The notes beneath the pieces are model-generated. The model made no database searches. It saw only the letters and a list, made by a program, of their open reading frames with translations, and was not told where the DNA came from. From the NCBI GenBank assembly GCA_030705945.1, contig JAUZPS010000128.1, positions 1-10,240 on the forward strand: a DNA stretch of 10,240 nucleotides. Reading direction: 5' to 3'. Position numbers and translations under genes: made by a program. Positions within the stretch are counted from its first letter, which is position 1. Every line of letters starts with the position of its first letter. Origin of the DNA: Bacillota bacterium (GTDB taxonomy: Bacteria; Bacillota; Clostridia; Acetivibrionales; DSM-2933). Shown in pieces: positions 6,849 through 10,240 of the stretch.

Positions 6849-8231
6849 TTATTTTTTGCCTCTCTCCATACCCTTACTGGTTACCCATTCTTCCTTGATT
6901 ACCTGTCTGCTTCTGGCAATCGCCAAAGCATTCTCAGGAACCTCTTCAGTAATGGTTGAACCTGCCGCAACATAAGCATTATCTTTGACAGTCACAGGTG
7001 AAATAAGGTTTACATTGCAACCGACAAAAGCATTATCTCCTATTACAGTCTTATTCTTTTTCTTACCGTCATAATTTACCACAACAACGCCGCAGCCTAA
7101 ATTTACATTGCTTCCAACCTCTGCGTCGCCAATATATGTCAGATGCGATACCTTTGTATTATCCCCGATAATAGATTTTTTAACTTCAACAAAATCCCCG
7201 ATCTTTACTTTGCTTCCGATATCGCTTCCTGGGCGTAAGTAAGCAAAAGGACCAACATGAGTGTCCATCCCGACTTTACTCTCAATTATTACAGAATTGT
7301 TTATTTCAGAGCCATTACCTATTGTTGAACGAACAATTCTGCTGTTTGGTCCGATTATACAGTCTTCTCCTATCTTGCTCCCTGCTTCTATATATGTCCC
7401 TGGATAAACTATTGTATCCATACCGATAACAACGCCAGCGTCAATAAAAACTGAAGCTGGATCTATTAAAGTAACTCCAGCTCTCATATGCATATCAACA
7501 ATTCTTTTTCGTATTAACTCTGCGGCTTCTGCGAGTTGTACCCTGTCATTTATTCCAAATATTTCACTTGCTTCGGATATTTTTAGCGCTCCGACTTTAG
7601 AACCCTTCTTTGCAAGAATTTCTAATGTATCGGTAAGATAAAATTCTCCCTGCTTATTATCATTGTTTAATTCGCTTAAGCCAGCAAGCAAGTCCTTTAT
7701 ATTAAAACAATATAAACCTGAATTTATTTCTGTAATATTTTTCTCTTCGCAATTTGCGTCTTTATCTTCAACGATCTTTAAAACGTCGCCATTTTTATCA
7801 CGGACTATTCTACCATATCCTGAAGGATCGGCAAAATCTGCTGTTATGACCGTAGCAGAGCATTTATTTTCTTTATGAAACGCAATTGTCTTCTCAATTG
7901 TACTGCTTGTTATAAGCGGTGTATCACCATAAAGAACGATTACATGCCCCTCCTTACCCTCAAGGTACTTTTGGGCCTGCATCACAGCATGACCTGTGCC
8001 TAACTGCTGTTCCTGAACAGCATAAGCCACTTTGTCTCCTAGACACTCTCTTATCTGATCCTGTCTATGCCCAACAACAAGAACGCTTTCCTTAACCCCG
8101 CATTCTTTGGCGGCGTCTACAACCCATTCTACCAATGCTTTACCGCATATTTTATGTATAACTTTTGAATTCTTTGATTTCATTCTTTTGCCTTCACCGG
8201 CTGCGAGTATTACTGCCATTAAGTGTTCCAT
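6849..8231 (-). CDS. glmU: Bifunctional GlmU: glucosamine-1-phosphate acetyltransferase / GlcNAc-1-phosphate uridylyltransferase
   Basis: This 460-aa protein makes UDP-GlcNAc, the precursor of peptidoglycan and teichoic acids, in two steps from glucosamine-1-phosphate. Residues 1-about 230 form the uridylyltransferase domain, with LAAGEGKRMKSK (9-20), QEQQLGTGHAV (73-83), GDTPL (102-106) and GYGRIVR (138-144). Residues about 250-455 form the left-handed beta-helix acetyltransferase, with repeated isoleucine-rich hexapeptides, YLRPGSDIG (331-339), FVEVKKS (347-353), the catalytic histidine H363 in SHLTYIGD, and NYDGKKKNKT (386-395). The ATG at 8231 is preferred because AGGAAGGGG lies 7 nt upstream. 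A TTG codon directly before it could add one residue, and a second in-frame ATG lies at 8219. About 330 bp and a strong terminator separate it from spoVG, so it needs its own promoter, which I could not place. Confidence 0.97.
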   Translation of the reverse strand: MEHLMAVILAAGEGKRMKSKNSKVIHKICGKALVEWVVDAAKECGVKESVLVVGHRQDQIRECLGDKVAYAVQEQQLGTGHAVMQAQKYLEGKEGHVIVLYGDTPLITSSTIEKTIAFHKENKCSATVITADFADPSGYGRIVRDKNGDVLKIVEDKDANCEEKNITEINSGLYCFNIKDLLAGLSELNNDNKQGEFYLTDTLEILAKKGSKVGALKISEASEIFGINDRVQLAEAAELIRKRIVDMHMRAGVTLIDPASVFIDAGVVIGMDTIVYPGTYIEAGSKIGEDCIIGPNSRIVRSTIGNGSEINNSVIIESKVGMDTHVGPFAYLRPGSDIGSKVKIGDFVEVKKSIIGDNTKVSHLTYIGDAEVGSNVNLGCGVVVVNYDGKKKNKTVIGDNAFVGCNVNLISPVTVKDNAYVAAGSTITEEVPENALAIARSRQVIKEEWVTSKGMERGKK

Positions 8232-8238
8232 CAAAATA

Positions 8239-8247
8239 CCCCTTCCT
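8239..8247 (-). promoter_or_regulatory. Ribosome binding site that decides the glmU start
   Basis: The minus strand reads AGGAAGGGG, 7 nt from the ATG at 8231. A TTG codon at 8232-8234 would be only 4 nt away, and the next ATG (8219) 19 nt away, so 8231 fits best. Confidence 0.65.
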
Positions 8248-8328
8248 ATTACCTAGACATATATAATGAACAAAGAAGCTTCAAAAGAGAATCCCTATGT
8301 TATTTCAAAATTATCCGGTAATAAATAA

Positions 8329-8348
8329 AATATATTCATAATATATTC
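8329..8348 (-). repeat. Tandem GAATATATT repeats, 11 bp apart, upstream of glmU
   Basis: GAATATATT occurs on the minus strand at 8340-8348 and 8329-8337, exactly 11 bp apart, about one helical turn. A third copy lies at 8441-8449. They could be a protein-binding array in front of glmU or chance repetition in AT-rich DNA. Confidence 0.35.
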
Positions 8349-8532
8349 AAAGTCATTTATTAAGTTTCTATATGTTTCGTGATTTCAAATGTAGCCAATA
8401 CCAATATCTGTATTGACAAAACAGTAGTTTTTTTAGGCCAAATATATTCTCTCACTTTTTTTTGCATTTTTCAACGGTAATTATATTAAAATCATTATTA
8501 ATCTTACATTCCTTTACTCATTTCTGGGCATT

Positions 8533-8560
8533 AAAAAAAGACACTTTTAAGTGTCTTTTT
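8533..8560 (-). terminator. Strong intrinsic terminator after spoVG
   Basis: On the minus strand AAAAAGACACTT (8549-8560) and AAGTGTCTTTTT (8535-8546) are perfect complements around a very short loop, and the U-run continues to 8533. It begins 5 nt after the spoVG stop codon. The plus-strand reading also ends in a T-rich run, so it could work in both directions. It implies that spoVG is transcribed separately from glmU. Confidence 0.88.
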
Positions 8561-8565
8561 GTTTT

Positions 8566-8829
8566 TTACTCATTAATTGTTGTAGTTTCATACTTTTCCA
8601 AAATTGCTGATTGAAGTTTTTCTCTGGTAACAGCATTAACTGGGTGCGCAATGTCGCGGAATTCTCCATCTGGGGTTTTTCTGCTAGGCATTGCAATAAA
8701 CAAGCCATTCTGACTTTCAATAATTTTTATATCATGTACAACAAACTCATTGTCAAAGGTCACAGATACAACTGCCTTCATCTTGCCTTCAGCATCAATT
8801 TTTCTAATGCGAACATCAGTAATTTCCAT
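8566..8829 (-). CDS. spoVG: Septation / sporulation regulator SpoVG
   Basis: This 87-aa protein belongs to the SpoVG family of small RNA/DNA-binding regulators, which in Bacillus affect asymmetric septation during sporulation and in other Firmicutes affect capsule and virulence genes. The sequence is family-typical throughout: MEITDVRIRKI at the N-terminus, MKAVVSVTFDNEFVVHDIK (17-35), LFIAMPSRK (43-51), GEFRDIAHPVN (55-65) and a short variable C-terminus. It is slightly shorter than the 97-residue Bacillus protein. The ATG at 8829 follows a strong GGAAGGTGG at 9-nt spacing. It is flanked by a sigma-H-type promoter and an intrinsic terminator, so it is probably a single-gene unit induced on entry to stationary phase. 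yabJ/ridA, which lies between purR and spoVG in Bacillus, is absent. Confidence 0.97.
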   Translation of the reverse strand: MEITDVRIRKIDAEGKMKAVVSVTFDNEFVVHDIKIIESQNGLFIAMPSRKTPDGEFRDIAHPVNAVTREKLQSAILEKYETTTINE

Positions 8830-8895
8830 TTATGCTTACCACCTTCCGTTAATATTATTGAGTAATAATTTTGTTTCTATCCGCTAATATTTTAT

Positions 8896-8922
8896 ATTCG
8901 ATATAAATTTATTTTTTCCTGC
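8896..8922 (-). promoter_or_regulatory. Sigma-H-type promoter of spoVG
   Basis: The minus strand reads GCAGGAAAA (8914-8922), a 13-nt spacer, and CGAAT (8896-8900), matching the sigma-H pattern RWAGGANNT and RGAAT with few deviations. From memory, the B. subtilis spoVG promoter has GCAGGATTT, the same 13-nt spacing, and GGAAT. A run of A and T upstream (about 8925-8975) recalls the AT-rich activating box known there. Transcription would begin near 8889, about 60 nt before the start codon. AbrB and Spo0A control is known in Bacillus and only inferred here. Confidence 0.72.
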
Positions 8923-9034
8923 TTATTTTTAATAAATTCCTTAACCTTTTTATTTTTTTTTGTACTTTTTTAATATAGTGGCAAATTTATGTACAGAATC
9001 TTGGTTTTCAAGCGAAACTATAATAAAAATAACA

Positions 9035-9844
9035 TTATTTACTGGATCTTAAATTTATAATGCCATTTTCTTCATCAACATAATCAAGGGTTAGCAGCGA
9101 AAAAAAATTATCCACAAGTTTTTTTGAAGGGCTGACTGTTTTAATGAGCACCCCTATACCTGTAACTTCACATTCAAACTCTTTTGCAAGTTCAATTATT
9201 CCTTTTGCTGTGCCTCCGCCTTTCATGAAATCATCTATAAAAAGTAATTTTGAATTCTTTTTTAAGGCTTTTAATGATAGAACCATTGTTTGTAATTTTT
9301 TAGATGAACCGGAAACATAATTAATATTGACAGACGCTCCATCGGTTGCCTTGTTGTAATGACGCGCTATGACTAAAGGAACATTTAAATATTTAGCGGT
9401 AACAAACGCCAAGGGTATACCTTTGGTTTCAACAGTAATTACATAGTCTACGTCATTTTTGTAAAATTGACTTAAAAAAATACGTCCAATACTTTCTATT
9501 CTTTTAGGATTATATATGACATCAAGCATGTAAAGAAAACCTCCAGGGAGGATTCTTTCCTTTTTGGATAGTTCTTGGCGCAATTCATTAATTATATTAG
9601 CTGTCATTCCATCGCTTATGGCTGGAATATATCTTACTCCACCGGAAGCCCCGGGTATAGACTCTATAATGCCTAAATCAAATTTATTCATTATATCCTG
9701 AATAATATCTATATCTTCACTTATTGTCGACTTTGCCGAACCTATTAATTCCATAAAGCTGCCAAGTGTAAAATTTTTCCCCGGCGAGTCGGTCAAAAGC
9801 TTCATTAAGACCCCTATTCGTTCATTTCTTTGAAGTTTGTCCAT
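9035..9844 (-). CDS. purR: Purine biosynthesis regulator PurR (Bacillus type)
   Basis: This 269-aa DNA-binding regulator represses purine synthesis and transport genes and is released from DNA by PRPP. It is unrelated to the LacI-type PurR of E. coli. Residues 1-about 72 are the winged-helix domain. Residues about 80-269 have the type I phosphoribosyltransferase fold, with TDGASVNINYVSGSSKK (167-183) and the PRPP-binding loop LLFIDDFMKGGGTAKG (200-215), both diagnostic for this family. The ATG at 9844 follows GAGAGGG. A TTG ten nucleotides further upstream overlaps that ribosome site and is unlikely to be used. A paired PurBox-like operator overlaps its promoter, indicating autoregulation. 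No clear terminator follows it, so some transcripts may continue into spoVG. Confidence 0.97.
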   Translation of the reverse strand: MDKLQRNERIGVLMKLLTDSPGKNFTLGSFMELIGSAKSTISEDIDIIQDIMNKFDLGIIESIPGASGGVRYIPAISDGMTANIINELRQELSKKERILPGGFLYMLDVIYNPKRIESIGRIFLSQFYKNDVDYVITVETKGIPLAFVTAKYLNVPLVIARHYNKATDGASVNINYVSGSSKKLQTMVLSLKALKKNSKLLFIDDFMKGGGTAKGIIELAKEFECEVTGIGVLIKTVSPSKKLVDNFFSLLTLDYVDEENGIINLRSSK

Positions 9845-9847
9845 TTT

Positions 9848-9854
9848 CCCTCTC
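9848..9854 (-). promoter_or_regulatory. Ribosome binding site that decides the purR start
   Basis: GAGAGGG on the minus strand lies 3 nt from the ATG at 9844. The spacing is short but usable. The alternative TTG at 9854-9856 overlaps this site, and no purine-rich site was seen at usable distance before it. Confidence 0.55.
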
Positions 9855-9882
9855 AATTATTTAGTCTGTGTTTATAGGCTTT

Positions 9883-9911
9883 ATTATATAATATAATCAC
9901 GAATATTTTAA
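9883..9911 (-). promoter_or_regulatory. Sigma-A promoter of purR
   Basis: The minus strand has -35 TTAAAA (9906-9911), a 17-nt spacer and a perfect -10 TATAAT (9883-9888). Transcription would begin near 9876, giving a 5' leader of about 32 nt. One half of the PurBox pair lies within the spacer, so bound PurR would block polymerase. Confidence 0.6.
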
Positions 9912-9938
9912 TACTTTTTTAAATAATTATTCGGATTT
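9895..9938. promoter_or_regulatory. Paired PurBox operator upstream of purR
   Basis: Two sites resembling the PurR recognition sequence AWWWCCGAACWWT lie in inverted orientation: AATCACGAATATT (9895-9907, 10 of 13 matches) and ATTATTCGGATTT (9926-9938, 12 of 13 in the reverse orientation). The CGAA and TTCG cores are separated by 26 nt, the same distance I recall for the B. subtilis pur operon control site. The pair overlaps the -35 region and spacer of the purR promoter. Negative autoregulation relieved by PRPP is inferred. Confidence 0.65.
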
Positions 9939-10240
9939 ACAAATTCATTTAACTTTTTAGGGCTTTTTAATAAAAAATAATAAATTTTTGATAATTTGCA
10001 TATAATAAATCGGAATGAAAATCATTAGAATTAGGACTAATTTATTAATGCTTATTGCTAAGCGTATATTAAATAGTGTATCATTTTATTTGCTGAATTA
10101 ATTATTTTGCAAATTAAAAGTGATTAATCTTTTAATTTTAAAAAAAGCAATAATCAATTAATCTTTTACATTTAGGTAGTATCGCAAAATACCGTAAAAA
10201 AGTTCGTTATTTTGCTCTGCTAAACGCAGAATTAATAATG
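9939..10240. other. AT-rich stretch without a gene upstream of purR
   Basis: No gene is visible on either strand. The longest candidate noticed, 28 codons from 10015 on the plus strand, has no ribosome site. The stretch contains a 12-bp direct repeat ATTAATCTTTTA (10123-10134 and 10157-10168). Near the right edge there are two adjacent hairpins: GCAAAATA-C-CG paired with CG-T-TATTTTGC (10184-10215), and TCTGC-TAAAC-GCAGA (10216-10230). They may belong to a transcript from beyond the window. Nothing else can be assigned. Confidence 0.5.

Larger units (their letters stand above)
8232..8532 (-). other. AT-rich gap without a gene between glmU and the spoVG terminator
   Basis: No plausible ORF, tRNA or recognised riboswitch is visible on either strand. 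A glmU promoter is expected here, since a strong terminator lies on the spoVG side, but no pair of -35 and -10 boxes stands out. Candidates such as TTGTCA (8412-8417) or TATAAT (8481-8486) lack good partners. The gap holds three copies of GAATATATT (8329-8337, 8340-8348, 8441-8449). Nothing else in it can be assigned. Confidence 0.5.

Noticed and set aside
8232..8234. A TTG start one codon before the glmU ATG.
   Set aside because: The spacing to AGGAAGGGG would be only 4 nt, and the adjacent ATG has ideal 7-nt spacing.
8481..8486. A TATAAT box in the glmU upstream region as a glmU promoter.
   Set aside because: No -35 match lies 16-18 nt upstream, and it sits about 250 bp from the glmU start.
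9845..9856. A TTG start four codons upstream of the purR ATG.
   Set aside because: It overlaps the only good ribosome site (GAGAGGG), which serves the ATG at 9844, and family N-termini begin near MDKL.
10015..10101. A 28-codon plus-strand ORF starting MKIIRIRTN.
   Set aside because: No ribosome site, no recognisable family, and a length expected by chance.
10199..10211. A PurBox-like 13-mer (12 of 13 matches) inside the hairpin near the right edge.
   Set aside because: No inverted partner lies at the required 26-nt core spacing. Most matched positions are A/T in AT-rich DNA, so it is probably chance.

Overview
This AT-rich window carries a conserved housekeeping and sporulation gene block of a low-GC, endospore-forming Firmicute. 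A member of class Clostridia is most likely. The evidence is a SpoVG gene behind a sigma-H-type promoter, a Bacillus-type PurR (winged helix plus phosphoribosyltransferase fold), and the order purR-spoVG-glmU-prs-pth-mfd, which resembles the Bacillus subtilis purR-yabJ-spoVG-glmU-prs-ctc-pth-fin-mfd region. yabJ/ridA, ctc and fin are absent here, and a parvulin-type foldase gene follows mfd. The genus cannot be fixed from this sequence alone.

Every gene lies on the minus strand, so transcription runs from high to low coordinates. From right to left: an AT-rich stretch without a gene (about 9945-10240); a purR promoter with a PurBox-pair operator (9883-9938); purR; a sigma-H-type promoter, spoVG and its strong intrinsic terminator; a 300-bp gap without a gene; glmU; prs; an intergenic region with a terminator-like hairpin directly before pth; pth; mfd; a parvulin-like gene with its terminator; and the 5' three quarters of a 5S rRNA gene running off the left edge.

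The genes connect functionally through PRPP and core maintenance. Prs makes PRPP, which is the signal sensed by PurR, and the operator in front of purR suggests autoregulation. GlmU makes UDP-GlcNAc for cell wall. SpoVG is an RNA/DNA-binding regulator of septation and sporulation. Pth recycles peptidyl-tRNA, Mfd couples stalled transcription to repair, and the parvulin-like protein probably assists folding outside the membrane.

I found no defence system, mobile element, CRISPR array or clearly new system. The observations most worth a second look are regulatory: the PurBox pair with spacing like that of the B. subtilis pur operon, the conserved spoVG promoter architecture, a possible attenuator before pth, a parvulin domain lacking both conserved histidines, and a 5S gene with no 23S gene in front of it.
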